Made by a program: the position numbers and the translations under genes | Notes under the pieces: model-generated | Seen by the model: only the letters and a program-made list of their open reading frames with translations | Told to the model about the DNA's origin: nothing | The model's database searches: none | Shown: positions 35,648 to 43,826 of the stretch, in pieces | How the letters are laid out: each line of letters starts with the position of its first letter | How positions within the stretch are numbered: the stretch's first letter is position 1 | NCBI RefSeq assembly: GCF_030297155.1 | Contig: NZ_AP028068.1 | Span: 992,001-1,056,000 of the forward strand | Length of the DNA stretch: 64,000 nucleotides | Direction of reading: 5' to 3' | Source of the DNA: Vibrio sp. FE10 | Lineage (GTDB): Bacteria > Pseudomonadota > Gammaproteobacteria > Enterobacterales > Vibrionaceae

Positions 35648-36712
35648 TTATTTAGACGATTTTTTGATATTACGGCTCTCTGACTGCACGGTTTTGTACA
35701 TTTTAGAAAGCTGTTTACTGTTCGCTCTCTGTTCTGCCAATGAGGCTCCATTTCTAGCTTGCTCTCTGAGTAGCTTCTCATAGTTAGAGAAGCGTCTTTC
35801 AGAAAGCTCACCGCTTTCAATGGCTTTGCGTATTGCGCATCCTGGTTCTGACTCATGGCTACAATCAGAGAAGCGACAATGCATGGCTAGCTCTTCCACA
35901 TCAGAAAACGTTTCACTTACACCCTCGGCACAATCGGCGAGTTGTAGCTCACGCATTCCCGGTGTATCTAACAACAAGCCTCCCGATGTCAGTAAATGGA
36001 GCGATCGTGACGTGGTTGTGTGGCGGCCTTTACTGTCGTCTTCACGAATGCCACCAGTAGCTTGCTGAGAGTCACCAAGCAACGAGTTGACCAAGGTAGA
36101 TTTACCTACACCGGATGAACCCATTAAAGCGATGGTCTTGCCTGTTTTACACCAAGGCGACAATACTTGAGTCGAGTCTTGATCTAGGCTGTTCACCGCT
36201 TCGATCATCAGCATCGAATCTAAGCTTTGCACTTGCTGTACTTTGTCTTCGTAGTCGTCACACAAGTCTTTCTTAGTGAGGACGATAACCGCTTCAACCT
36301 GCGCCTCATTAGCGAGCGCTAGGTAGCGTTCGATGCGGCTTAGATTAAAGTCATTGTTTAACGAGACCACGATAAACACAGTGTCGATATTGGCTGAAAT
36401 GTACTGCTCCGCCACACGACTGCCTGCCGCTTTACGGCTAAAGAGCGATTGACGTTCTAGCAAGCGGTCGAATTGTAGGTCAGCGTTTAATATCACCCAG
36501 TCTCCAACCGTCATTGCGGGTTGGTTTTGATGAACGGGTAGAACGATTTCGCCTTGTTCTGACGCAAGCGCATAGCCGCTGCGATGGTGCGCGGTAATAC
36601 GAGCAATGACGGAATGGTCATAGTCTTCGAGTGTCAGTTGTTGCTGGAATACAGGTTGCCATCCAAGCTGTTGAAGTGACATTGGATGAGAAAATGCAGT
36701 TTGTGAATTCAT
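35648..36712 (-). CDS. rsgA: Ribosome small-subunit GTPase RsgA, second copy type
   Basis: 354 residues. An N-terminal OB-fold (about 40-95) is followed by a circularly permuted GTPase domain: G4 motif TKKD, G1 GSSGVGKST, switch segment [12 protein letters not shown]3 DTPGMREL. The C-terminal zinc motif is [14 protein letters not shown]. RsgA helps 30S subunit maturation. Chromosome-I rsgA sits with orn/psd in vibrios, so this copy beside sstT and the copper operon is probably a paralogue; that is inference since only this window is visible. Confidence 0.9.
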   Translation of the reverse strand: MNSQTAFSHPMSLQQLGWQPVFQQQLTLEDYDHSVIARITAHHRSGYALASEQGEIVLPVHQNQPAMTVGDWVILNADLQFDRLLERQSLFSRKAAGSRVAEQYISANIDTVFIVVSLNNDFNLSRIERYLALANEAQVEAVIVLTKKDLCDDYEDKVQQVQSLDSMLMIEAVNSLDQDSTQVLSPWCKTGKTIALMGSSGVGKSTLVNSLLGDSQQATGGIREDDSKGRHTTTSRSLHLLTSGGLLLDTPGMRELQLADCAEGVSETFSDVEELAMHCRFSDCSHESEPGCAIRKAIESGELSERRFSNYEKLLREQARNGASLAEQRANSKQLSKMYKTVQSESRNIKKSSK

Positions 36713-37044
36713 GTTTATTTACCCAGACGTGCGAGCTTTCTTTTTTATAAGAGCATTAAAGTCTTATGAGAGCATTAACTTCTTGTGAGCTCTCTTATTG
36801 TTGATGAGATCAAAAGAGTTAATGAGACCAAAAAGAGTTGCTGAGATTAAAAAGCGTCGAGACGTCAAAAATGTTTTGAGCTTGGGTCGAATTCAAATAG
36901 ATAGGACCCCGGATTTAGTCATGCACTATTGGGCATGCAGGTATTGATCACTTGCGATCAATAGTAAACCGGGTAAAAGTGTGCGGTCGTCACGGGTGAC
37001 GAGATGTTGGTCGATCGGTATTTCAGTTTGATTAACCAAACAAA

Positions 37045-37092
37045 TTAACGCGTTACTTTTACTGCCAGTTTTAGTGTTTTCATTACAATCAT
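37045..37092 (-). CDS. Possible 15-residue peptide ORF with strong ribosome site
   Basis: ATG at 37092 is preceded by AAGGAGAATAGAAG, one of the best Shine-Dalgarno sequences in the window. The frame reads MIVMKTLKLAVKVTR and stops. A different frame stays open for another 40 codons after the stop (LICLVNQTEIPIDQHLVTR), so this could be a frameshifted remnant of a protein of about 60 residues, or a leader peptide. No homologue is recognised. Confidence 0.25.
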   Translation of the reverse strand: MIVMKTLKLAVKVTR

Positions 37093-37155
37093 CTTCTATT
37101 CTCCTTGGGTTATTTATGTGTTCAGGCTTTGAATAAAAAGCGAACTCAGTTTAGC

Positions 37156-37189
37156 AAAAAGCCACGATGGCGAGAAGTCATCGTGGCTT
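37156..37189 (-). terminator. Terminator after the copper operon
   Basis: On the minus strand AAGCCACGATG-(loop)-CATCGTGGCTT is followed by TTTGC. It lies 74 bases past the PCuAC stop. Confidence 0.8.
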
Positions 37190-37262
37190 AATTTTGTATA
37201 ATTTTTAACTGATATTCGCTTCTACTCATGATCAGTATCATTGAACATCAAGTGGTGCTTAA

Positions 37263-37721
37263 TTAGTGATGATCGTGATTCATCTTTTTCATGCCGCTCA
37301 TTACTTTCTTAACCGGCGCATCAAAGGTTTGTGTTTCACCGTTTGCGAAGGTCAGTGTCATTTCGATCTGCTCGCCTTCTTTCAGGCCATCTTTTAGGTC
37401 AAACAACATAATGTGCAAGCTACCAGGTTTAAGTTCAACTTGGCCGTTTGCAGGAATTGCGATGGTTTGAACTTGGCGCATTTTCATTACATCGCCGTCC
37501 ATGATCACGTCATGAAGCTCTACTTTGCCTGCTGCAGGTGTGGTCGCTGAAACGATAGAACGTTCTTTATCGCTGTGGTTCATTAGGGTTGTGAAAACAG
37601 CACTGTTGACCGCTGAAGGTGGTGTCGCGCGAGCGTAAGCATCGTGAACCATAATGTCACCTTTAGCATGAGCAAGAGGTGTGAGCAGTAAGCCTGCTAG
37701 AGCAAGAGCTTTTAACTTCAT
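37263..37721 (-). CDS. Periplasmic copper chaperone PCu(A)C
   Basis: 152 residues with a 19-residue signal peptide (ending LAHA). The copper-site pattern H-x-Met...His-x-Met is present: ELHDVIMDGDVMKMRQV followed by PGSLHIMLFD, plus a His/Met-rich tail (MSGMKKMNHDHH). PCuAC proteins carry Cu(I) to the CuA or CuB site of cytochrome c oxidase. It ends the operon unknown protein-SCO-PCuAC. Confidence 0.92.
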   Translation of the reverse strand: MKLKALALAGLLLTPLAHAKGDIMVHDAYARATPPSAVNSAVFTTLMNHSDKERSIVSATTPAAGKVELHDVIMDGDVMKMRQVQTIAIPANGQVELKPGSLHIMLFDLKDGLKEGEQIEMTLTFANGETQTFDAPVKKVMSGMKKMNHDHH

Positions 37722-37807
37722 GTTGTTGTCCTTAGTTTTTATGTTTTGGTCTGGGACCTGACTTTTTTAGTTCGAACTTTATTGAGTAAGTTCTTTATTT
37801 TTACGTT

Positions 37808-38404
37808 TTACTGCGTCAATTTGTTGATAGCCTCAACAATTGGCGCTGGCGTTAACGTATGCGGCACTTTGGTGATCAGTGTGCCGTCGGGCTTTAAAAA
37901 ATAAAAATATGAGCTGTGGTCAAGGGTGTATTCCAACTCTGAACCTTCAAGCTTGGTCTTTCTGAAAATAACACCGTAGTTATGCGCAAGCGTTGTTGTC
38001 ACATCTAACGGACCACTTAGTCCTTCCATCACCGGGTGGAAGTATTGTGCGTATTCGTATGACGCTTCTGCAGCATCACGTTCAGGGTCAAGCGAAACAA
38101 ACATCGGGCGAATTTTCGCTTTTGCTTCGTCAGAGACTTGGTTAAGTGCTCCGGCTAACATCGCCAAAGAAGTCGGGCACACATCTGGGCAACGTGTGAA
38201 ACCGAAGTAAACGATGCGAATTCTGTCATCGGTTTGGTCAAAGATTTCCGTTGGTTGGTTGTCCTTGCCGAAAAGAGTAGTCGCGGAGAACTCTTGTTTT
38301 GCAGCGTGTTTTTCTTGAGTTTCATTTTGCCCATCAAGATAGCTTTTGATACCAAAGCCAAGCACAAAAGCAACAACCAATGCTAACGACCAATTTCTAC
38401 TCAT
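37808..38404 (-). CDS. SCO1/SenC-family copper-binding thioredoxin-like protein
   Basis: 198 residues: an N-terminal membrane anchor (about 4-22) and a periplasmic thioredoxin-fold domain with copper motif CPDVCP (CxxxC) in FTRCPDVCPTSLAML and the distal His in LDHSSYFYF. SCO proteins insert or reduce the CuA centre of cytochrome c oxidase. Its ATG overlaps the stop of the upstream gene by 4 bases, so translation is probably coupled. Confidence 0.92.
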   Translation of the reverse strand: MSRNWSLALVVAFVLGFGIKSYLDGQNETQEKHAAKQEFSATTLFGKDNQPTEIFDQTDDRIRIVYFGFTRCPDVCPTSLAMLAGALNQVSDEAKAKIRPMFVSLDPERDAAEASYEYAQYFHPVMEGLSGPLDVTTTLAHNYGVIFRKTKLEGSELEYTLDHSSYFYFLKPDGTLITKVPHTLTPAPIVEAINKLTQ

Positions 38405-38841
38405 CTTGCCATCCTTATTGCAGGGTTTACAGTATCGACACCATCAGTGAGCTCACCAATCCATGTCATCTTATCTAAAGTACATACAGGTAAAATCACA
38501 TCACCTTCGTAGGTATTATTGCCAATGCTATTTAATTGAAAACGCGCTGAGCCCATCTCCATTTCTAAACCGGTGAGTGACAACATCAGTGTTTCAGATG
38601 CGGCACCTTCCCAAACTACCTTTATCTTCGTGGGTAGAAGAGGTTGCGCGGTTTCGCGGTCAAGCGACATTGAAATAGATGCTTGCTCACACGATGTTGT
38701 TGAAAGCATGCAGTAATCATCTAAGTTAACTTCGGCTGTTGAGTGCTCAATGACCGACTTAAGTTTTTGAAATACTTGTGGTCCATAAAAGCCTGCCACG
38801 AGAGCGATTCCAAGAGCTGCAACCTTTAATGCTGGGTGCAT
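38401..38841 (-). CDS. Conserved membrane-anchored protein of the SCO/PCuAC operon
   Basis: 146 residues, function unknown. An N-terminal signal anchor (about 5-22) precedes a probable periplasmic beta-rich domain with three Cys (YCML, SCEQ, VCTL) and Met-rich GLEMEMGSARF, ending with TYEGDVILPVC and MTWIGEL. The last block is reminiscent of FixH/YtkA-like Ig-fold domains linked to copper and oxidase assembly, but the resemblance is by eye only. First gene of a tightly coupled copper-delivery operon, which argues for a role in copper handling. Confidence 0.75.
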   Translation of the reverse strand: MHPALKVAALGIALVAGFYGPQVFQKLKSVIEHSTAEVNLDDYCMLSTTSCEQASISMSLDRETAQPLLPTKIKVVWEGAASETLMLSLTGLEMEMGSARFQLNSIGNNTYEGDVILPVCTLDKMTWIGELTDGVDTVNPAIRMAR

Positions 38842-38937
38842 GTCGTGTTCTCATCTAATTTTATAAGAGCGGCGATGTTATCACACCCCTCAATACGTGC
38901 TTGTATCAAAAAGCAATTTTGTGCGTATGGTAGAACT

Positions 38938-38967
38938 AAAAAAGCGAAGCCATAGGCTTCGCTTTTA
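38938..38967 (-). terminator. Terminator after popT
   Basis: On the minus strand GCGAAGCC-TAT-GGCTTCGC is followed by TTTTTTA, about 80 bases past the stop. Confidence 0.85.
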
Positions 38968-39045
38968 TCTAAATAATAGGGATGTTGAACTCAGTATTTC
39001 TAAGTTCTATCCGTTCTGAACATGTTCCAGAAGTGCGCTGAATGA

Positions 39046-39966
39046 TTAGTCAGCGTTACGCTCTGCAAATTTCTCTAGCCCAAGAACTAAGGCAATGGCT
39101 ACAAGCATCATCACAATTGCCAACACCAGCTGAGAAGGCTGAGAGGTCACTGCTTCAAAGTCGAACGGCGATAGGTTTTCTTGAATCAGAGGAACTTGCT
39201 CACCTTTCGAGTTAGTGCGCCAGCTAATGGTCTCTTTCCAAGGCCAGATTTTTGGTAGCGTACCGATCATCAAACCGGTTAAGAACACCAACGTAAAATC
39301 TCGGAATGAACGCAGCAGCCATGACAGTACGTGTGAGAAGGTTAATAAACCAAGCACACAGCCACTCAGAAATAGCGCAAGCACATCGATTTGGAACTCT
39401 TTTACGGCACCTAACACAGGGCTGTACATGCCTATCAGCAATAGAATAAAGCTGCCGGAGATACCAGGTAAGATCATGGCACATATCGCAATCGCGCCCG
39501 CAATCAGCAGGTTAATGCTGGTTGGCTCCATTTGCAGAGGCTTAAGCACAGTAATGCTATAAGCGAAGGCAACACCAAGCAGTAAAAATACGAATCGAAT
39601 CATATCGCGCTTTTCTACTTGCTTAAGAATATGGAAAACCGACACCAAGATAAGGCCAAAGAAGAAAGACCACAAAGGAACCGGGTGCGTGACCAATAGC
39701 CAAGAAATCAGTTTTGCGAATGTCGCAATGCTTGTGAATACGCCTGCGAACAGTGAAATCAGGAAGAAACCATTGATGTGGTTAAACGCTGCTTTGAAGC
39801 CTTCGCGTTTCCATAAGCCAAGTACGCTAGGGTTAATTCTGCGAATGCTTTCTAGCAGGGTATCGTAGATACCAGTGATGAATGCGATGGTTCCGCCCGA
39901 CACGCCAGGGACAACGTCGGCTGCGCCCATTGCCATGCCTTTGAAAAAAGTACTTAAGTAGTTCAT
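39046..39966 (-). CDS. popT: DUF368 polyprenyl-phosphate translocase (PopT)
   Basis: 306 residues starting at MNYLSTFFKGMAMGAADVVPG; the 13-residue TTG extension to 40005 has no ribosome site. The repeated DUF368 signatures ADVVPGVSGGTIAFITGIYD (about 16-35) and MILPGISGSFILLLIGMY (about 175) belong to a duplicated membrane fold with about nine helices. The Vibrio cholerae DUF368 protein VCA0040 has been shown to be an undecaprenyl-phosphate translocase needed in alkaline or low-sodium conditions. The same role is inferred here. Confidence 0.9.
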   Translation of the reverse strand: MNYLSTFFKGMAMGAADVVPGVSGGTIAFITGIYDTLLESIRRINPSVLGLWKREGFKAAFNHINGFFLISLFAGVFTSIATFAKLISWLLVTHPVPLWSFFFGLILVSVFHILKQVEKRDMIRFVFLLLGVAFAYSITVLKPLQMEPTSINLLIAGAIAICAMILPGISGSFILLLIGMYSPVLGAVKEFQIDVLALFLSGCVLGLLTFSHVLSWLLRSFRDFTLVFLTGLMIGTLPKIWPWKETISWRTNSKGEQVPLIQENLSPFDFEAVTSQPSQLVLAIVMMLVAIALVLGLEKFAERNAD

Positions 39967-40179
39967 TGCTTCATAGAGTTGAGGGTGATTTTGTGCAGTA
40001 TACAAACTTTAGTGTAAAAAAAGTATGAATATGCCTTTGGCGAGGTGCTTTTATTACCTTCTTAATTGTAAGGCAATAAGTTGAAGTGAACATTTGCCTA
40101 GTATTTAAAATACAAGCACTTAGTGATTTGTCATTAAGACTATCGATGAAACTGGTCTCTTATCAATATTGCATCTTGG

Positions 40180-40192
40180 TTGCATTCTGCAA
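40180..40192. promoter_or_regulatory. LuxO binding site, perfect
   Basis: TTGCA-TTC-TGCAA matches the LuxO enhancer consensus TTGCA-N3-TGCAA. It is 75 bases upstream of the sigma-54 promoter of the Qrr gene. Confidence 0.8.
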
Positions 40193-40199
40193 ATGCACT

Positions 40200-40212
40200 T
40201 TGCAATTCGCAT
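40200..40212. promoter_or_regulatory. Second, degenerate LuxO site
   Basis: TTGCA-ATT-CGCAT keeps one half of the LuxO consensus and lies 20 bases after the first site, the paired arrangement usual upstream of qrr genes. Confidence 0.55.
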
Positions 40213-40266
40213 GTGAAAATCGCGGGTTTTATGCGATGCAGGGCTTATAAAACGCTAAATTAAAGT

Positions 40267-40282
40267 TGGCACGCTAACTGCA
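40267..40282 (+). promoter_or_regulatory. Sigma-54 promoter of the Qrr small RNA
   Basis: TGGCACGCTAACTGCA fits the -24/-12 consensus TGGCACG-N4-TTGCA with one mismatch; GG and GC are correctly spaced. The transcript start is expected near 40293. Confidence 0.85.
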
Positions 40283-40292
40283 TTGTATAGAT

Positions 40293-40402
40293 TGACCCTT
40301 CTTAAGCCGAGGGTCACCTAGCCAACTGACGTTGTTAGTGAACTTTGATTTGTTCACAAATATATAGAGCCAATCGCGATTATTGCGGTTGGCTATTTTT
40401 TT
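40293..40402 (+). ncRNA. qrr: Qrr quorum-regulatory small RNA
   Basis: About 110 nt beginning TGACCCTTCTTAAGCCGAGGGTCA (first stem-loop), then the invariant pairing core CTAGCCAACTGACGTTGTTAGTGAAC, a second stem (GTGAAC...GTTCAC) and a Rho-independent terminator AGCCAATCGCG...GCGGTTGGCT with TTTTTTT. With the sigma-54 promoter and LuxO sites all elements of a qrr gene are present. Hfq-dependent Qrr RNAs are made at low cell density and pair with luxR/hapR, aphA and other mRNAs. Which qrr paralogue this is cannot be told without the genome. It lies between popT and malT, convergent with malT. Confidence 0.96.
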
Positions 40403-40456
40403 GCCTGTCATTTGGTTCTCTGTGATTTTTTCCTGCTATTTCCTTCATTTCCAAGC

Positions 40457-40490
40457 GAAAAAAAAGCCAGCCACCATGGGTGACTAGCTT
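40457..40490 (-). terminator. Terminator after malT
   Basis: On the minus strand AAGCTAGTCACC / GGTGGCTGGCTT (with G-U pairs) is followed by TTTTTTTTCG. Confidence 0.75.
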
Positions 40491-40498
40491 ATGTTTTT

Positions 40499-40540
40499 CT
40501 CGAATCAATCTCGAATCAATCTCGAATCAATCTCGAATCG
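40499..40540. repeat. 11-base tandem repeat CTCGAATCAAT, 3.8 copies
   Basis: Three exact units and a partial fourth lie 11 bases before the malT stop codon region, between the stop and the terminator. Confidence 0.9.
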
Positions 40541-40550
40541 TGAACCCGTT

Positions 40551-43259
40551 TTAGTACCCCATCAACTGCAGCAAGTTCTCTGCTGTGCTTATCGCTTCTT
40601 TACGGTTAGCAATGTTGAGTTTTTGGTATAGGTTACGGATGTGAGTCTTGATAGTGGTACCCGCTACATCAAGTTCTTGAGCGATCTGCTCATTACTGAA
40701 TCCAGAGTAGATCAGACCAAGTACTTGCCATTCACGCTGGGTGAGTGGACTAGTGCGCACCAGTTCAGGAATATTCGGGTGATTAACCAGATTCTCAACA
40801 AAGTCTTCGTCAAAGTGAACCGAACGGCTACGTTGGGTGGTTGAGATATCTTTCATGATCTGCTGAGCACGGTGACGTTCTAAATCGCCTAACCCTGGCT
40901 TGTTGCTCAACTTATCTAGGATATGCCCGATAGTACCACCATCGACCAAGAAGTTACCGACCATACCGGTTTGGTTGGTCATGTGCAGAGCTTCTTCAAG
41001 TAATACGCGAGCGCTGTCTTCATCGTTAATCTGCGTGCGTAACACGGCTTCAACGATCAAGTTTCTGTTGGTATCCGTGATCAGGTGTGAACGTTGTGCT
41101 TCACTCTTCAAGAACGCCAACGCTTCTTCTGCTTCTTCGTATTGCTCAAGGATGATGTGAGATCTTACGATGTTTCGCCACTGAAGCTGACAGAAGTGGT
41201 TACTCGCCGATTCAGGTCGAACTGCAACACTTAACCAGTCACGAATGGCGTCTTTATCGCCTTTGACCTGCCAGAATAGGATCAATGAAAGTGATGCATT
41301 CGCCGTCCAATCTACGTGGTACGTTGATTGGCGCAACAAGTGCTGAATCTGGTCGATAAACTTCGACGCTTTATCAATTTCACCACGGCTAAGCGAGATA
41401 CGAGCCAGCATCGAATAGCTATGTAGATGCTTACTTGGCGAGTGGTGGCCAAGGATGTCTAAGCCCTTGTAACAACACTCTTCCGCTTCATCCAATCGGT
41501 TCCAACACCAGAAGATTTGAGCTCGAACACGCAATAAGAATTCATGCAGAGGTACGTATTGAAGCTGATGCTCTTCAATCAATTTGAATGCGCTGTCTTG
41601 CAGCTCAAAGGCCGCTTGAACATAACCTTGAGCAATCAGGATTTCGCTCTGTTGCAAAATCGCCCACAGTGCTTGGTGGTAAACCTGATATTGACGTGCA
41701 AGCTTTTCAGTTTGCTGCATCATTGGCAAGGCACGGCTTAGATTGCCCATTACGTGATTGACTTCGCCAACAACAGAGGTCGCAACAATACGGCTGCGAT
41801 AAACGGTGGTATTCAGCTGGCTTAGTGAAAGCTCAGCCAATTCCAATGCTTTTTCTGGTTCATTACTATTAATAGCAACTTGCGCACGCAGGGCGTTGTA
41901 TTGACCTTGCTGCTGAGTATCCAGTTCTATGTTTCGAGCTTGATACTGTGTTTCGGCTTCTTCTAATAGAGTGCCTACTTGATCATAGCGGTGCTGACTC
42001 TGTGCCAGCCAAGCGCGCAGCATTGATAGCTTCGGCTCACTGTATAACTGGTCCGTGGTGAGCTGCTTGATCGCCATCTCTAGCGATGAAAGCTCGCCTT
42101 GGTTGAACATCGGCCAACCGTGTTCGGTTAGAATTTGAATGATCAGCTCTGGATCTTCTGCGCGTTGTGCATGTCGCAGTGCTTGATGAGGCGTTTTCTG
42201 TTTGATCCATGCTTTCGCGGCACTTCTGTGCAACTCGGCTTCTTGTTGTGGGATTCGAGCTTGGCGCTCGTGGGCGAGAAATTCACCAAATAGGTTATGG
42301 AAGCGGTACCAGTTTTTTTCGCCTTCAAGAGGGTAGATGAATAAGCCAAATCGGTTGAGTGACTCGATCATCCCCAGTGCATCTTCACGCTGGGTAAGCG
42401 CGCAGACTAATTCGTCATTGAAATGATCAAGTACTGAACACTGCATCAAGAACTGTCGGGTTTCTTTATCCAGTAGATCGAATACTTCTTCAACCAAGTA
42501 ATCCCAAAGGTGGGCATGGTTAAAGTGAGAGAAAGACTCGGCCGATTGGGCCAGCGTGCGTTTTTGATGTTGTGCTTGAAGGGCAATAAGCTGAAGTGCA
42601 GAAGGCCACCCCTCAACATAAGTACAGATACTGCCAGCTGTGGTGTCATCTACACCATCAGCGACACGTTGATTGAAGAAGCGCGTCGTCTCTTCAGTAT
42701 CAAAAGCCAGAGAGTCGTTGCCAATCTCAATCATCAGATCACGAACACGAAGGTTTGCAGTGCCAAGTGGTGGTGTCCCACGGCTAGTCACAACAAGCGT
42801 TAGGTTGTCGGGCATGTGCTTGAGGAAAAAGCGCATCGCCTCGTGAATGTCATCGTTATTAACTAAGTGGTAGTCGTCCAGCACGAGGAAACATTCCTGG
42901 TGGAATTCAGACATCTCGGCGAACACTTCGCTTAACAAAGAATGCAGTGATGAGAACTGTCGCTTTTCTGCCAGTTTTTGGGCATTAGGACAGGCATTTT
43001 GAGTCGCTTTGTTAAGTGATTGAAGTAGGTAGTTGATATAGCGAAAGGCATCATTGTCACTATCGTCAATGCTGTACCAACCCACATTGGGTTTATCTAC
43101 CAGCCATTGCGCAGCCATAGTGGTCTTGCCATACCCCGCTGGAGAGCGGAACAGTACGAGCTTGTAGCAATCTGCATTCTGAAGCAGATCGAGAACTCTA
43201 GGTCGCAGGATTGCATTGTGTAAGCGGCCGGGACGAGTCAGTTTCGAAGGGATCCACAT
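40551..43259 (-). CDS. malT: Maltose regulon activator MalT
   Basis: 902 residues, the normal length. The N-terminal STAND ATPase domain has Walker [13 protein letters not shown] (about 40-50) and Walker B-like [10 protein letters not shown] (about 125). The winged-helix and TPR-like superhelix follow in the middle; the C-terminal LuxR-type DNA-binding domain (about 830-895) reads [25 protein letters not shown]...[12 protein letters not shown]. MalT is activated by maltotriose and ATP and binds GGGGATGAGG-type boxes. Transcribed divergently from malP. Boxes near lamB, pulA and malP in this window are its expected targets. Confidence 0.96.
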   Translation of the reverse strand: MWIPSKLTRPGRLHNAILRPRVLDLLQNADCYKLVLFRSPAGYGKTTMAAQWLVDKPNVGWYSIDDSDNDAFRYINYLLQSLNKATQNACPNAQKLAEKRQFSSLHSLLSEVFAEMSEFHQECFLVLDDYHLVNNDDIHEAMRFFLKHMPDNLTLVVTSRGTPPLGTANLRVRDLMIEIGNDSLAFDTEETTRFFNQRVADGVDDTTAGSICTYVEGWPSALQLIALQAQHQKRTLAQSAESFSHFNHAHLWDYLVEEVFDLLDKETRQFLMQCSVLDHFNDELVCALTQREDALGMIESLNRFGLFIYPLEGEKNWYRFHNLFGEFLAHERQARIPQQEAELHRSAAKAWIKQKTPHQALRHAQRAEDPELIIQILTEHGWPMFNQGELSSLEMAIKQLTTDQLYSEPKLSMLRAWLAQSQHRYDQVGTLLEEAETQYQARNIELDTQQQGQYNALRAQVAINSNEPEKALELAELSLSQLNTTVYRSRIVATSVVGEVNHVMGNLSRALPMMQQTEKLARQYQVYHQALWAILQQSEILIAQGYVQAAFELQDSAFKLIEEHQLQYVPLHEFLLRVRAQIFWCWNRLDEAEECCYKGLDILGHHSPSKHLHSYSMLARISLSRGEIDKASKFIDQIQHLLRQSTYHVDWTANASLSLILFWQVKGDKDAIRDWLSVAVRPESASNHFCQLQWRNIVRSHIILEQYEEAEEALAFLKSEAQRSHLITDTNRNLIVEAVLRTQINDEDSARVLLEEALHMTNQTGMVGNFLVDGGTIGHILDKLSNKPGLGDLERHRAQQIMKDISTTQRSRSVHFDEDFVENLVNHPNIPELVRTSPLTQREWQVLGLIYSGFSNEQIAQELDVAGTTIKTHIRNLYQKLNIANRKEAISTAENLLQLMGY

Positions 43260-43448
43260 ATCGAAGTTTTACACCTATTCCGTGGCTATGTTCTGGAATA
43301 TCCCAATCTATCGTTGAGTGCACTCCAATGACATTAGCCTAATTACTTAAGTCTTTACTCATATTACGTGAAGCAAAACGTTACCGACTATGATCCTCCT
43401 CAGAAACCTTGCACTCCTGCATGTTTTTAGTGTTCTACGCCCTTTATT

Positions 43449-43464
43449 TGTGACTTTGCTCACC
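43449..43464. promoter_or_regulatory. CRP-like site between malT and malP
   Basis: TGTGA-CTTTGC-TCACC matches the CRP consensus TGTGA-N6-TCACA at 9 of 10 positions. Placed 190 bases from the malT start, as expected for catabolite control of malT and/or malP. Confidence 0.6.
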
Positions 43465-43701
43465 TTGCGGGGTGGTTTGTGAATGTGACTTTGTCCTTAC
43501 CTACACATGTTTCTCTGCAAAAGATGAGAGGCGGAAAATATTTTCGTGATCTGAAACTCAGATTTGGCAATGACTTTAAATGGGTTAAATAAAAGTCACA
43601 TCATTTGAAGTTAAGTTATCGAACGGGAGCTTGTGATCCCAGTCACTCCAAGTTTTTGTTCGAAGTCAGAACATGAGAGTCAGATCACTAACCCAATGTG
43701 G

Positions 43702-43757
43702 GTACGCCCCCTACGCCCTCCCATCTACTCCTAGTTAGTCGTACGGGCGGGAGGATG
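43702..43757. promoter_or_regulatory. MalT-box cluster upstream of malP
   Basis: Plus strand GGGCGGGAGGATG (43745-43757) and minus strand GGAGTAGATGGGAGG (around 43719-43732) carry MalT-like cores 70-120 bases before malP; GAGGAGGATC on the minus strand near 43392-43401 may be a further copy. These lie in the 567-base divergent gap 43260-43826, where no gene was seen. Confidence 0.5.
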
Positions 43758-43826
43758 TTTAGTTAATGGTGACCATGCACGATATGTCACAGATGAATTA
43801 GAACTATTAAAAGCGAGATTTCTGAA

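Larger units (their letters stand above)
36713..37262. other. Intergenic region between the copper operon and rsgA
   Basis: 550 bases. It contains the copper-operon terminator (37156-37189), a possible 15-codon minus-strand ORF (37045-37092), a hairpin ATTGATCACTTGCGATCAAT (36943-36962) and, near 36770-36870, loosely repeated GAGAT(C/T)AAAAAGAGTT motifs. No larger gene is convincing. Confidence 0.5.
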
